From: Maioricimonas rarisocia
GTDB lineage: Bacteria > Planctomycetota > Planctomycetia > Planctomycetales > Planctomycetaceae
Direction: 5' to 3'
DNA length: 64,000 nucleotides
NCBI RefSeq assembly: GCF_007747795.1
Contig: NZ_CP036275.1
Location: forward strand, 496,001-560,000
Under the pieces are notes generated by a model. The model was given only the letters and a program-made list of their open reading frames with translations. It made no database searches and was not told the origin of the DNA. Position numbers and translations under genes: made by a program. Of this stretch, positions 27,261 to 41,100 are shown piece after piece (within the stretch, counting starts at the first letter, position 1; every line of letters begins with the position of its first letter).

Positions 27261-27968
27261 ATGAGACTTGTGGGACGAATCAAGAGCCTGCTCAACGACG
27301 TGGCCCGCAGTCGCGGTTACCACATCGAGCGTATCGTCGATTACGGAGAACACGAACTCGACATCCTGCGGCTCGCCGTCGAGTCGCTACGGCCCGAGGA
27401 CCCCGGCTTCTACTTCGTTCAGGTCGGTGCCCACGATGGCCGCACAGGGGATCCGCTCTTCCGCTTCGTGGAACGATACCACTGGCGAGGGCTGTTGCTC
27501 GAACCACAGCCAGATGTCTTCAAGGCGCTCGCGGAGAACTACTCCGGTGAAACTCAGCTTGTTCTCGAGAATGCGGCACTGGCCCGGGAAGACGGCACGC
27601 TGCCACTCTACACGGTCGACGGAGCGACCTACCTGGCATCTTTCGATCGAGGCCGGCTTCGGGACCGCGTGCGCGATCCGGCCCGAATCACCGAGATCCC
27701 CGTCGACACCGTCTGCTTCGCCACTCTGGTCGAGCGACATGCCATCAACAGGGTTGATATCCTGCAGATCGATGCCGAGGGGTTCGACTTCGAAATCATC
27801 CGAATGGCGCTGCACAGTCCACTGCCAAAACCGCGGATGATCCGATACGAACACCTTCACCTGTCCCCGGCGGATCGCGGGGCCTGCGCCGATCTGCTCG
27901 CGTCGCATGGATATCGCATGTTCCGCGATGGTACCGACACGATGGCGTACCTTCAGGCATCCCAATGA
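27261..27968 (+). CDS. FkbM family methyltransferase
   Basis: A 235-aa SAM-dependent methyltransferase of the FkbM type, which O-methylates sugars or polyketides. The SAM site is FYFVQVGAHDGRTGDPLF; further family segments are GLLLEPQPDVFKALAENY and RVDILQIDAEGFDFEIIRMA with the conserved D-E pair, and a final PRMIRYEHLHLSP stretch. The ATG at 27261 follows a weak purine tract. It is downstream of the GT61 gene and converges with the transglutaminase-like gene; no clear rho-independent terminator is seen in the 55 bp between them. Confidence 0.85.
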   Translation: MRLVGRIKSLLNDVARSRGYHIERIVDYGEHELDILRLAVESLRPEDPGFYFVQVGAHDGRTGDPLFRFVERYHWRGLLLEPQPDVFKALAENYSGETQLVLENAALAREDGTLPLYTVDGATYLASFDRGRLRDRVRDPARITEIPVDTVCFATLVERHAINRVDILQIDAEGFDFEIIRMALHSPLPKPRMIRYEHLHLSPADRGACADLLASHGYRMFRDGTDTMAYLQASQ

Positions 27969-28023
27969 CGTCGCACGACATCTTGCGGTCGCGTCAACAG
28001 TCGCGCCTTTCGCCGGCCCACTC

Positions 28024-29970
28024 TCAACGCCGCACGCCCATCTCCACCCACTTCATTTCGATGTTCTCACCGGTCGGGATCGTCCATGTCTGCGGCGAGT
28101 CCGTCGCAAACGTTCGTTCGGCCGTGTGTGTCGCTCCTTCGGAATCCGACCACGCGAACGTCACCCGGCAATGGTCATCACCAGGAACTTCGTACGCCAG
28201 ATGCGCCTCGGCTCGCAGATACCGCTTGCCGCCGTCGTTGCGAAAGCGGATCTGCACGGGACCGGTCATCAGATCCGGCAGCGGAATGTCTCCATAGCAG
28301 AACGACTGGGACCAGAAATCGCCCGGCTCGGTGCCCCGGCGAACGATCTGCCAGTCGCTGACCAGCGGGTGCCACGTCCGGCCTTCGTCGAGTGAGAACT
28401 CGATCTGGTAGCGGATCGAAGGGTCAGGCGGATTGCCCGAAGCCACGTGAGCGGCCGCGTGAAGACGCATTGCATAACGGTCAGTCGGAGGGGAAAGCTG
28501 CAGCGTAACGCGAGGCGTGCCGAAGGCGCCGTCGACAAGATGAGCGCGAGCCTGTGGGAGCGTCGGACCTGCAGAGACGAGTGCTTCCCCCGAAGCCTCG
28601 AACGTGACTGTGCTGCCCCCCTCCTGCAGGCGGGGAAACAGAGCCGGATTCGCCTGGCAGACAGTGACGATCTCGAGATCTGCGTCGACGAGATCGGCAG
28701 CCGCAGCACCTAATCGCAGCCAGTACTGGCGATGCCCCTTCACGTCGTCCGTCAGGTCGAGCTGTCCGTTCAGTTGCCCGTACTCGTGCCATGTCTGTCC
28801 ACGATCAACGGAGACGGAAACCCGGGCGTCGATGTTTCCGTGCACGATCAGGCCGTTGCGGCCGCCCGGTTCATAGATCCCCCAGTCCGAATCGTCGGAC
28901 GGCGTGGCGGCGATGATGTACGGGGACTGAAACCCGAAGACGATCTCATCGCTGCTCTCGCGGACAATTCCCTCGCGATAGCTCCCATCACCAAAATCGG
29001 GCCGGTATCGGTAGACGGCGTTTCCATAGCGGGCCTGCCCGCGGCGATAGCCAGAGCCCTCCGGGAAGTTGCGGAATCGCTCCGGCTGGTTGATCCAGGT
29101 ACGGCTGCGCTCCGGGCCCGGGATGCCGTCCGCGCGATAGTTGCGTCCCCAGAAGACAAACGTCTTTCCGTCCTCGAGCCCCGGTCGGTAGGAGCGACGG
29201 AGCGTCTCGCCGCGCCGCAGGTGAACTTTCGGTGGCGGCCCGGCGTAACCCGGCAGGTGTTCGACGACGCGAAACTCCGAATAGGACCTGGGATCGTCCC
29301 GATGCAGCCCTCCCAGTGGCCAACCCTGCTGCCGTTCGGGGCGGAAATCCGGATCGATCAGCCGCTTCAGGTCCGCACGGATCTCCTCGATCGAAAGCAT
29401 CCGCTTCCCCTCCGGATCGAAGACCACCGTCGACAGATCATGGTCGAGCAGTGCCCACCGGCCCTCGCCGTATGGCCCTCCCGCGAGCAACACCTCGCAG
29501 GCGTTGTGACCGGCAACGCCGACCGCTCGACTTCGCCCGTGACCCAGCAGCGCATTCAGCTCGACGGTCCACTGGGCATGCGTGGTGCCGCACAGGCCGA
29601 ATCCGTGGGCAAACAGGCCGGTCCAGTACTCGCGGGACGTCGTATCTCCGGTGCGAAATCCTTGGCCCCACAGGTCTTCGCGGCCTTCCTGGCCGTGGGC
29701 GTAGTGCAGGTTTCGCCACATCCAGGCGGCCAGCGCCCGGTCCTGGTCGCTGCGAGGCAGATGGCCGGCGACGCGTTCGAACATCTCGGCCTGCGTCGCA
29801 AACAGCCGTTCGAACGTGGAGCAGGCCAGCTCGCCGGGATACCAGGGATGGTCAGTCCGGAGTTGTGGATCGCCGACACCTGCCGGTGCTGGCCGGGCGA
29901 CCGTGAGCAGCAGGAGGACTCCGCAGAGTGAACACAGGCTTCGCATTCGGCCCGACACGTTGAAAAGCAT
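28024..29970 (-). CDS. Secreted transglutaminase-like protein
   Basis: A 648-aa protein with a signal peptide (LCSLCGVLLLLTVARPAPAG) and a transglutaminase/papain-fold core. The candidate triad is Cys127 in HGFGLCGTTHAQW, His155 in GVAGHNACEV and Asp176 or Asp178 in LLDHDLST. The C-terminal half is rich in beta strands and reads like a carbohydrate- or protein-binding sandwich (VSVSVDRGQTWHEYG, EFSLDEGRTWHPLV are Asp-box-like). The frame is open to 30900 inside the next gene, but the ATG at 29970 has AAGGAG about 9 nt upstream and the signal peptide, so it is the start. It begins 38 nt after the kinase-TIR gene and may be cotranscribed with it. Protease, amidase or transglutaminase activity cannot be told apart. 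Confidence 0.75.
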   Translation of the reverse strand: MLFNVSGRMRSLCSLCGVLLLLTVARPAPAGVGDPQLRTDHPWYPGELACSTFERLFATQAEMFERVAGHLPRSDQDRALAAWMWRNLHYAHGQEGREDLWGQGFRTGDTTSREYWTGLFAHGFGLCGTTHAQWTVELNALLGHGRSRAVGVAGHNACEVLLAGGPYGEGRWALLDHDLSTVVFDPEGKRMLSIEEIRADLKRLIDPDFRPERQQGWPLGGLHRDDPRSYSEFRVVEHLPGYAGPPPKVHLRRGETLRRSYRPGLEDGKTFVFWGRNYRADGIPGPERSRTWINQPERFRNFPEGSGYRRGQARYGNAVYRYRPDFGDGSYREGIVRESSDEIVFGFQSPYIIAATPSDDSDWGIYEPGGRNGLIVHGNIDARVSVSVDRGQTWHEYGQLNGQLDLTDDVKGHRQYWLRLGAAAADLVDADLEIVTVCQANPALFPRLQEGGSTVTFEASGEALVSAGPTLPQARAHLVDGAFGTPRVTLQLSPPTDRYAMRLHAAAHVASGNPPDPSIRYQIEFSLDEGRTWHPLVSDWQIVRRGTEPGDFWSQSFCYGDIPLPDLMTGPVQIRFRNDGGKRYLRAEAHLAYEVPGDDHCRVTFAWSDSEGATHTAERTFATDSPQTWTIPTGENIEMKWVEMGVRR

Positions 29971-30008
29971 CGCTGAGCACTCCTTATCCTGATGGCACTG
30001 ATGTCGTC

Positions 30009-33000
30009 TCAGAGTTCCTGCAGCAGCTCTTCCAGCCAGAGCAACGCTTCGGCCGTCTCTTCCGAACCGGACCGCGTCGTCAGGTCCTTCCATTCGGCGC
30101 TGGTCTCGATCTCCATGCGAGCGAAGGGGACGTTGCCGGAGTTGAGCAGCAGTTGGATTCGCTTGACGAGTACGTGCGCGAGCTCCGCGAACCGGCGATC
30201 TTCGAGTTGCGAGAGGTGACGATCGATCTGCATCAGAATGGGTGAATGCGGAGCCCACGGAAGGTTCTCGCCAACCGCGATGTACTGGTACTGCAGGAAC
30301 GGCGCCCGCGTCCGCTGCGACCGGATGAACGTATCCAGGGCGGGATGCAGCAGTAAAACTGGCGAGTCGGGAAGCTCCGCCGCGGCATGGCTGAGCGAAT
30401 CGTTGGGACGCCGGAAACGCTGTGTCGCGCCGCCCGATTCTGGATCTTCCGCGATGGTTCCAAGCAGTCCCGCGAAGTACAGGTCGCGAAACGGATGGAA
30501 GATCTCGCTGGAGTCCTCGCCGAAGTGCTGCAGTGTGCCCGGTTCCAGTCCGTTGAACTGCTCGCAGATACGGATGGCTTCGGCTTTCTCGAGAATATTG
30601 CCCGGAATCATCGCCAGGAACCGCAGGCGGGCATCGCGATCGTGCAGACAATTCAGGAAGACCTGCACCTCGTCGAAGATGTTCGAGACCAGCACGTTCG
30701 AACTGGTCTGCTGCACGATCTCGCGAATCCGCTGTTCGCTGAGGTCGCTCCGTCGCGAGGAGAGTTCGGAAGCGATCGCGACCAGATCGCGAGGACGCCC
30801 GCAGGTGTGTCGTCGCACGTAGCCGAAGCTGTCCTCGGGAATCGGCCGTCGTCCATGGCGAATCACGTTCACACCGAGGAAGTCGGCGAACGAGGCGCAC
30901 CCTTCGTAGCAGCCGGCTAACTGGTCAACCAGCCCCCGCAGTTCCTCGTCCGAGTAGTTCAGGCTGGTGGTGGCGGCAAACAGGTTCGACTTGATGTCCG
31001 ACTGGTAGTTCACGAACGCTTCCTGCCGGATGGAGGCGTAGATCTTCACGTGGCTGTTGGCGTTCATGGTCTCCCAGGCCGCCTCGATCAGCCCGGCCTG
31101 CACGGCGATCCATGCCTCGCGGGAGAGATGCCGGATCGCCTGGTCGACCTTGTCGATGAAGAAATACGTGCCGCCGTGAATCTGCCGCAGTTTCTGATCG
31201 AGGAAGTTCTCACTGGTGTCGATCAGACGGTTGAGTTCGCTGACCCGCAGCGAGGTCAGTTCCTTGAAGACGACGGTTGGCTGGATCCTTGCCCCTCGCA
31301 GCCAGCGGCGAATCCGGCTGGGGAACTCGTCGATCTCTTCCTGCTCGTCCGCATCGATGACCTTCGTGTGGTGCGAAATGGCGGAGATTCGCAACGCCAT
31401 GTTCCACAGTCGCTTGCACGTGGACAGGTCCGAGAGGGGCTTTTCGTACCGCGACGACAGGGACCGCATCTCGCTCATAAAGTCGAGGTAGGGTCGACCG
31501 TCCGGCACCATGGTGACGGCATCGTGCGAGGCATCGCGGGCTTCGGTCAGCTGTTGCCGCTTGCAGGTCAGCAGCAGCGTCTTGCCGAATCCCTTGGTCG
31601 CTGCGATGAAATGCCGGTGACGATGTTGCAGAAAGTCGTCGATCGTGCCGTTGCGGAACAGCACGCGATGCAGGTCGTGAATGTCGATCTGGTTGGCGTC
31701 GGTGGCCCACACCGGGCCGCTGCAGCGCTGGCGTGATCCGGACGACGACGGCCGAATTTCTGCGTCGGTGGCGATTCCCAGGGAGGTCGCCGCAGCGACA
31801 AGCCGGTCGATCAGCTCCTGCTCGGGAGCCGTCCGCCGGTACTCGATGACGGGCGAGGCTCCCAGCATGCGACACCAGGAAGGGGCCAGGTGCTCGAACT
31901 CTTCCCGCGACATGTCGATCAGCAGCGGCAGAACCGGGCAGCCGATGCGATGAGCGTGCTCGAGCTCCTGCCCGAAGTCGGGAGAACGTGCCGCGGCACG
32001 CGAAAACAGCAAGACGACAGCCTGCGAACGTTCGATGGCGGACCGGGCCTGACCGGGAAACGGAACTCCGGGGATCGCGTCCCGGCCATAGTACCAGCAC
32101 GAGTACTTCCGCGCGTGCAGTGCGGTGCCAATGTGTCGGGCCAGCAGCGACTCCTCGGCAACGTGGCCGATGTAGAAGCCGATCCGCTGTGCCAGCGGCG
32201 TCGACACGACGTGCCGCTGCAGTTCGGGCAGGCTGTTGCCATAGATCTCCTGCACGAAGTCGCGACAGGTTGCGAATCGTTCGTCAGAATGTTTGCTGAG
32301 GGCCCGCAGCACGGCCCGTTCCGCCTGGCCGGAGCAATCGGAGACGTACTCTCCCAAGCGGGGCGGTGGCTCGCTGACCTGTCGCCGGAGCACTTCCTGC
32401 GGATCGGGGTCGGTGAATGCTTTCCGACCGGCGAGCATCTCGAAGACGATCAGGGCAAGAGCATACTGATCGGACCGGCCACCGGTCGGTCGGCATTCGG
32501 CCTGCTCGGGGGAGGAATACGCCGGCGTCCCCGAATAGGTGCCGGTTGCCACGTCCCGGGTAACGTCCAGAGCGATGCCGAAGTCGAGGATCTTGAGCTC
32601 GCCGCCGGGCGTAAAGACGATGTTCTCCGGTTTCAGATCGCGATGGATCACGCCCTGTGCGTGTGCGTAGTCGAGGGCGGTCGCCAGATCCGAGACAATG
32701 CCGCGCGATTCGTCGAGCGTCAGCCGGCCACGCCGGGAGAGCAGAACGCGAAGTGTCTCGCCTTCCACGAACTCGAAGATCGTATACGACTTGGTGCCAA
32801 CGAAACCGAAGTCGTACACCGCGGCGATGCCGGGGTGGCTCAGATTCGCGCCGAGCTTCGCTTCCCGTTCGAGAGCGGCCTCGAGGTCGGTGATGCCGCG
32901 GCGATGATGGGCGACGACCTTCATGGCGACCGGACGATCCAGGCGGAGATCACGGGCGCGAAAGACGCGTCCCATCGATCCGCCCCCCAGCTGCTCCTGC

Positions 33001-33152
33001 AGGAAGTACCGTTCGCCGATCGTGCGACCGACCTCGAAGGCTCCGCGAAGCTCAGCGTCGTGCGAGTCGTCCCAGTGGGGAGTGATCCGTCCGTCGCCGG
33101 CCGAACGACAGTACAGAACCGTAGTAACCTGGTGTTCGTCGTGCGCGTGCAT
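30009..33152 (-). CDS. Ser/Thr protein kinase - TIR - P-loop NTPase fusion
   Basis: A 1047-aa three-module cytoplasmic protein without transmembrane segments. Module 1 (~45-305) is an intact Hanks-type kinase: G-loop GGGSMGRVF (56-64), Lys78 in VAMKVV, HRDLKPEN (170-177), DFG (190-192) and SPEQ near 214. Module 2 (~322-460) is a TIR-like domain: FYIGHVAEESLLARHIGTAL, then VVLLFSRAAARSPDFGQELEHA with a Glu at the position of the NADase glutamate. Module 3 (~485-850) is a STAND/AAA-like NTPase with Walker A ATKGFGKT (518-525), Walker B-like TYFFIDKVDQA (Asp667) and a sensor-like KIYASIRQEAF strand. The last ~190 residues are a helical region with FHPFRDLYFAGLLGTI. It lies downstream of a hybrid histidine kinase (134-nt gap) and upstream of the secreted transglutaminase-like gene. 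Domain boundaries and TIR call are by eye. Function is unknown: stress or infection sensing is an inference. Confidence 0.82.
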   Translation of the reverse strand: MHAHDEHQVTTVLYCRSAGDGRITPHWDDSHDAELRGAFEVGRTIGERYFLQEQLGGGSMGRVFRARDLRLDRPVAMKVVAHHRRGITDLEAALEREAKLGANLSHPGIAAVYDFGFVGTKSYTIFEFVEGETLRVLLSRRGRLTLDESRGIVSDLATALDYAHAQGVIHRDLKPENIVFTPGGELKILDFGIALDVTRDVATGTYSGTPAYSSPEQAECRPTGGRSDQYALALIVFEMLAGRKAFTDPDPQEVLRRQVSEPPPRLGEYVSDCSGQAERAVLRALSKHSDERFATCRDFVQEIYGNSLPELQRHVVSTPLAQRIGFYIGHVAEESLLARHIGTALHARKYSCWYYGRDAIPGVPFPGQARSAIERSQAVVLLFSRAAARSPDFGQELEHAHRIGCPVLPLLIDMSREEFEHLAPSWCRMLGASPVIEYRRTAPEQELIDRLVAAATSLGIATDAEIRPSSSGSRQRCSGPVWATDANQIDIHDLHRVLFRNGTIDDFLQHRHRHFIAATKGFGKTLLLTCKRQQLTEARDASHDAVTMVPDGRPYLDFMSEMRSLSSRYEKPLSDLSTCKRLWNMALRISAISHHTKVIDADEQEEIDEFPSRIRRWLRGARIQPTVVFKELTSLRVSELNRLIDTSENFLDQKLRQIHGGTYFFIDKVDQAIRHLSREAWIAVQAGLIEAAWETMNANSHVKIYASIRQEAFVNYQSDIKSNLFAATTSLNYSDEELRGLVDQLAGCYEGCASFADFLGVNVIRHGRRPIPEDSFGYVRRHTCGRPRDLVAIASELSSRRSDLSEQRIREIVQQTSSNVLVSNIFDEVQVFLNCLHDRDARLRFLAMIPGNILEKAEAIRICEQFNGLEPGTLQHFGEDSSEIFHPFRDLYFAGLLGTIAEDPESGGATQRFRRPNDSLSHAAAELPDSPVLLLHPALDTFIRSQRTRAPFLQYQYIAVGENLPWAPHSPILMQIDRHLSQLEDRRFAELAHVLVKRIQLLLNSGNVPFARMEIETSAEWKDLTTRSGSEETAEALLWLEELLQEL

Positions 33153-33286
33153 CCCGGTCTGTCCACGCGGGAATCGGTTCTGCCAGGCGGGCCCTGAGCA
33201 TACAGCGGACTCAGCCGCGAAACTGCATGGTATCGCGGCGGAGCATCCAACGAAATGCCGCCGGCCTCTGGCAGCGTGGATCGCGG

Positions 33287-36487
<3,201 letters not shown>

Positions 36488-36743
36488 GGGCTCACCTGAG
36501 TTTGCGGCCCTGCGTTTCCACGATGTGGTGAGTTGATCAAAGAATGGATTGTTAACAGTCTAGCCTTGCCGCCGTCCCGACACCAACGTTCCGGTTCACT
36601 TTCGGCGGCGACTGGACGGGGTGAAACATCCGTCGGTCCTTCGAGGGACCGCTCGGGCCTGTTCCGGAGAATCTGCGGTCAGTCGATGGGACCGGCGCGC
36701 GATCGGCAGCCGCCTTCAGGAACCGCGTGAGCGTGGGACGGAA

Positions 36744-38087
36744 TCAGTTTGCGGACGTCGTCGACTCCGTCAGTGACTCGAGGAGTGTTTCGACGTCCGA
36801 CTTGCGGGCAAAGTCGGGTTCCAGCAGCAGGCAGGCCCGCAACTGCTCGCGGGCAGCAGCGTGCTTGTTCTGGCCGACCAGGAGCTGCCCGTAGAAGTAT
36901 CGGATCCACGGGTCGGCGGGGACTTCATGAACTGACCGCAGCAGAGCCGTGGCAGCGTCTTTGTGTCCGATGGCCTGCAGTGCACAAGCGTGTGTTGCCC
37001 GCACGGCGGGATTGCCGGGGGCGAGTGTCAGGGCGTGGGACGCAGCTTCGTACGCGTCTTCCTCCGTTTGATCCGCTTCCAGCAGCAGCATCGCCAGATT
37101 GTTCTGCGCGATCACGTTGTTCGGATCGATCGCGATGACGTTCCGATAGAGCGCGGTGGCCTGTTCGACCTGGTTGTCGTCATCTTCGACCTGTGCCCGC
37201 AGGAGCAGTGACGTCAGGTCGTCTTCCCAACCCGGGATGCGTTCGATTGTTTCGCGGGCAGCATCGAACTGGCTCAGTCGCAGTAGAAGTCGGGCGAGTG
37301 CGATGAGGGACTGCGGGTTCTCCGGCTGCCGCGAAACGGCCCGCTCCTGCCACATCAGTGCTCCGGGAAGATCGCCGGCATCAAGATGCAATGCTGCCAA
37401 ACGGGACTCGGCGGGAAGGGCAGGATCGATCTCGGCGACCCGCTGCAGCGTCTTGAGCGTCTGGTCGAGGTCAAGAGATCGAAACTGCAGCCGGGCGATT
37501 CCAAGCAGTGCTTCGCTGCGTTGCGAGTCGGCCGAAGCGGCGGCTTCGTAGTAACGGGCCGCTTCGGTCAGCGCCCCCTGTTCCTCGTAGAACTGGCCGA
37601 GCCACAGATTGGTGATGTACAGACCGGGCGCCAGCTCGTGTGCCTTGTGAAGCGCCGCACGTGCCGTGCCGAGTCCCCGCTCGCCGACCGCCAGGCGAGC
37701 CCGGGCAATCCACAGCAGCGAGCTTTCAGAGTGTCGCTCGGCTGCCGTGTCGATCGCGACCCGTGCCGCTGCGACGTTCCGCTGGGCGAGATACTCGAAC
37801 GCCACCGCCAGATCTGCTGGGGGGAGATTCGGATCCCGCGCCGCGGCCTCATCCCACAGTTGCCGGGCCTCGACCACTTTGCCTTCGCGGTACAGCTGCG
37901 TGGCGTGGCGATGCTGCAGCCGTGGCGAGTCGGCCGGGCTGCTGACAGTTGGTTCTGGAGCATCCGGACGTTCACTTGCCGGTTGAGACCAGGCAGTCGC
38001 CGGCGTGACCAGAGAGATGCAGCCCAGCAGCATCAGGGCCGAGCGAAATGTCGAATGAAGGGCACGTTTCTTGTCGAGAATGCGCAT
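36744..38087 (-). CDS. Secreted/lipid-anchored-like TPR protein
   Basis: A 447-aa protein with an N-terminal signal sequence (FRSALMLLGCISLVTPATAWS; the LLGC motif could also be a lipobox) followed by about nine tetratricopeptide-like repeats covering residues ~55-440, for example SLIALARLLLRLSQFDAARE and NVIAQNNLAMLLLEADQTEE. The repeats suggest a protein-interaction scaffold in the periplasm. It lies 54 nt downstream of the larger TPR protein gene and probably shares its transcript. Confidence 0.8.
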   Translation of the reverse strand: MRILDKKRALHSTFRSALMLLGCISLVTPATAWSQPASERPDAPEPTVSSPADSPRLQHRHATQLYREGKVVEARQLWDEAAARDPNLPPADLAVAFEYLAQRNVAAARVAIDTAAERHSESSLLWIARARLAVGERGLGTARAALHKAHELAPGLYITNLWLGQFYEEQGALTEAARYYEAAASADSQRSEALLGIARLQFRSLDLDQTLKTLQRVAEIDPALPAESRLAALHLDAGDLPGALMWQERAVSRQPENPQSLIALARLLLRLSQFDAARETIERIPGWEDDLTSLLLRAQVEDDDNQVEQATALYRNVIAIDPNNVIAQNNLAMLLLEADQTEEDAYEAASHALTLAPGNPAVRATHACALQAIGHKDAATALLRSVHEVPADPWIRYFYGQLLVGQNKHAAAREQLRACLLLEPDFARKSDVETLLESLTESTTSAN

Positions 38088-38141
38088 GGCGTCGTTGATT
38101 TCCGAGTGGAAGGCGGGCGGACGAAGACCGTTCTCGCGGGC

Positions 38142-41100
38142 CTATTCGGCCAGAGCCCGTCGGGCCTCCGATTTCTGTTCGGGCGTCGCAGCGTAGTCCG
38201 GTTCGAGCAGAGTCCAGAGCAGGTCGCGGGAACGGTTGGCGTCGCCGGCACGGCGGAAGTAATCCGCCACTGTCAGCACGACATCCGCGTTGCCGGCGTG
38301 CAGCGACAGCGCGGTCCGGTAGGCGGCCGCGGCTCGTTCATCCTGGCCGAGCAGCTCGTAGCAGCGTGCAAAGGTCAGCGGGATTTCCGCCGCCGGCAGG
38401 CGTTGCTCGGCAAGTCGCAAATCGCTCGGAACCCGGTCCAGTTCGTTGGCGCGCACACGATGCTCGACAAGAGCCACCCAGGCATCGCCGCTGGTCGGGT
38501 CGAGTTCGACAGCACGTTGCAACACTGCCGCGGCATCGGCATCGGACGTCTGGCTGAGCAGTCGTCCCAGCCAGAGTTGTGACGGGGCATGACTGCGGTG
38601 CAGCGACGCGTTGCTGCGGGCATACATGAGGGCCCGGTCCGAGTCGGCTGCCTGAAACGCGATCTGCGAGGCGAGGATGCTCAGGTCCGGCGGCAACACC
38701 GTGCCGGTGTGTCGCTGGTAGGTCTCGATCGTCTGTCCGGCTTCGATATGCCGCTGTTCGTCGCAGAGCAGCCCCAGCAGCTTTCGGACGAGTGGTTCGT
38801 TCTCGGGATCGAGTGCAAACGCCTGTGCGTAGCTGTCGATGGCTGCCGAGCGGTGCTCATCAAACTCCTGCAGGCGGGCCTGTGTCAGCCAGACCTGAGA
38901 CCAGTCCGAGGCATCGGAGCGCAGCTCGTGCACAAGCTGGCGGGCCTCGTGAAGTCCGGAAGGGTCACCCGCAGAGGCCCTGTCGATGAGGTGTCGCGCC
39001 CGCAGGCAACGGTAGACGCGACCTCCGGTCCCTTCGATGTCCCTGATGGATTGCAGCGCGTCCTCCGCGGCAGAACTGTTGCCGGTCGCCTGTGCCAGGT
39101 CGAAGCGCTGGACGTGCCATTGCAGTTCATCTGTCGCAGCGAGCGACTCCCACGCAGCGAGGGCGCGGGCAGGATCTCCAACCTGGCTCCAGGCTCTGAC
39201 AAGTGCCGGAATCACACGTGTCGCGATGGCAGGCGCCAGGCCGGACAACTCCACTTCGATTTCGTCGAGCTGCTGACGGGCTGTCTCCACCGGGAGTGCG
39301 ACCACCTGGTGCACCCGGGCGACCAGGAGGGCCGGTTGACCGGCAAACTGCTTCTGTGCGCGCTGCCACAGATCGTCGGCGGCATCGCCGTCGCCTGCAA
39401 TCCGCAGCAGTCGGATTTCGTCGAGCCAGATCCGGACGTCGTCGGGGACCTGGCGGCGGATTTCTGCAAGTGTCCGCCGTGCTCGAGGCAGGTCATCCTG
39501 CTGCTCGAACAGTGCCGCCTTCAGCAAAGCCACATCGGCCGAGCGCGGAGCGAGCTTCTCCGCATACCGGATCGCGTTCTCGACGTCACTCCAGTCACGT
39601 TGCGTTTCCGGCCGCCGCCGCTCGCGATCGAACTTCATGCGAGCGACCATGACGGCACCCGCGGGGGCCAGTTCACCGGCGCGCTCCAGGTTGCCGATTG
39701 CTTCGCCGAGGGCCCCTTGGGCTTCGAAAATGTTCAACAGACCGCGCCTTGCCATCGTGTGGGCCGGGGTGCGGGCGAGAATCCGCTCGTACGCGGTCGC
39801 TGCGCCGTCGTGCTCCTGCAGCTTCGCGCAACTGCGAGCGAGCCACAGGTCGACCTCGTTCGCGAGTTCCTCCTGAAGGGGGTCACCCAGAGAGAGCTGC
39901 CGGAACCGATCGCGGGCGTCGCGCCACTCGCCTTCGGCAAAGTCCGCACGCCCGTGCATGTACTGTTGCAGCGGGGATTCACTGTCGCTTCCCTGAGCGG
40001 AGAGCAGCTTGCGTGCCTCCTGAGTCTGCCGCAGATCGATGAGCAGAAGGACGAGATCGGTCTGCAGTTCCGGGTTGTCCGGCAGCGCTTCGAGTCCCTG
40101 CTTGAGCCACGCGACGGCGCGGTCGGAGTGGCCAAGCCGCTTGTCGAGTCGGGACATCAACCGGTACAGGCGAACGTCGCCGGGATGCGCGATCGTCAAT
40201 TCTTCGAGCTGTTTGCTGAGACGTTCCAGCTCGGGCTGCGGGCTGCTCGGGTCGAGTGTCGTCGCCCGCGCCTCGAGCAGGTTGACTTCGAGGTTCTCCG
40301 GTGCGAGGCGGCCGGCACTCTGCAGGTCGATGCGGGCTGCGGCGAATTCTCCGAAGAACAGCCGGTGGCGTGTGCGAGCCAGAAACGCTTCGGCCGACGA
40401 GGGGTTGTTCGCGAGCATCTGTTCGAGGATGCGGGCGGCATCGGCAGGGCGGCCCAGTTCGCGACGCAGGACGAATGCCAGACGCTCGTACGTGGGGATG
40501 TCGTCGGGAACCCGTTCGGCTGTCTCCCGCAGGCTTTGAGCGGCCTGCTCGAACTTTCCTGCGGACAGCAGACACAGAGCGTGGTTCCGCAGCAGTTCCG
40601 GATCCTCCGGGTCGGCTTCGCAGAGCATCCCGAAGTGGACCGCTGCATCGGTAAACCGCTGCATGTCCATCAGCAGCGTTGCCAGCCGCCGCCGCACGTC
40701 GTGGCGTGCCTTGTCCTCGCGAAGAATCTGCTCGAGCATGTGGAACGTATTCATCCGCTCGGCGACGGTCGTGGCGGAATCGGCCGACAGGATGGCCAGT
40801 TCGGCGCGCGCTTCGACGTCGTCCTCGACGAAGTGAAGGTACTGCTTGAGCAGTCGCGCCGCCTTGCGTGGCTCGTCCGACTCGAGGGCCCGGGCTTTCC
40901 GCTCCAGCAGCGAGTCGGCGTGACGATGCATCTGATACGCGTGCAACTGACCGACTCCAACGACCAGTCCGCCGAGCACCAGCAGCGCCACAACCAGAAC
41001 ACGGTAGCGAACGCCGACAATGACCTGCTCTGCTTCGAACGTCTTCGCGGCGCGCGGGTCGGTGATCTCGCCGAACAGGCTCTGTCGCAATCCGACGGGG

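Noticed and set aside
28024-30900. Extension of the transglutaminase-like gene to 958 codons
   Set aside because: The extra N-terminal part would lie inside the kinase-TIR gene; a signal peptide and an AAGGAG ribosome site mark the ATG at 29970.
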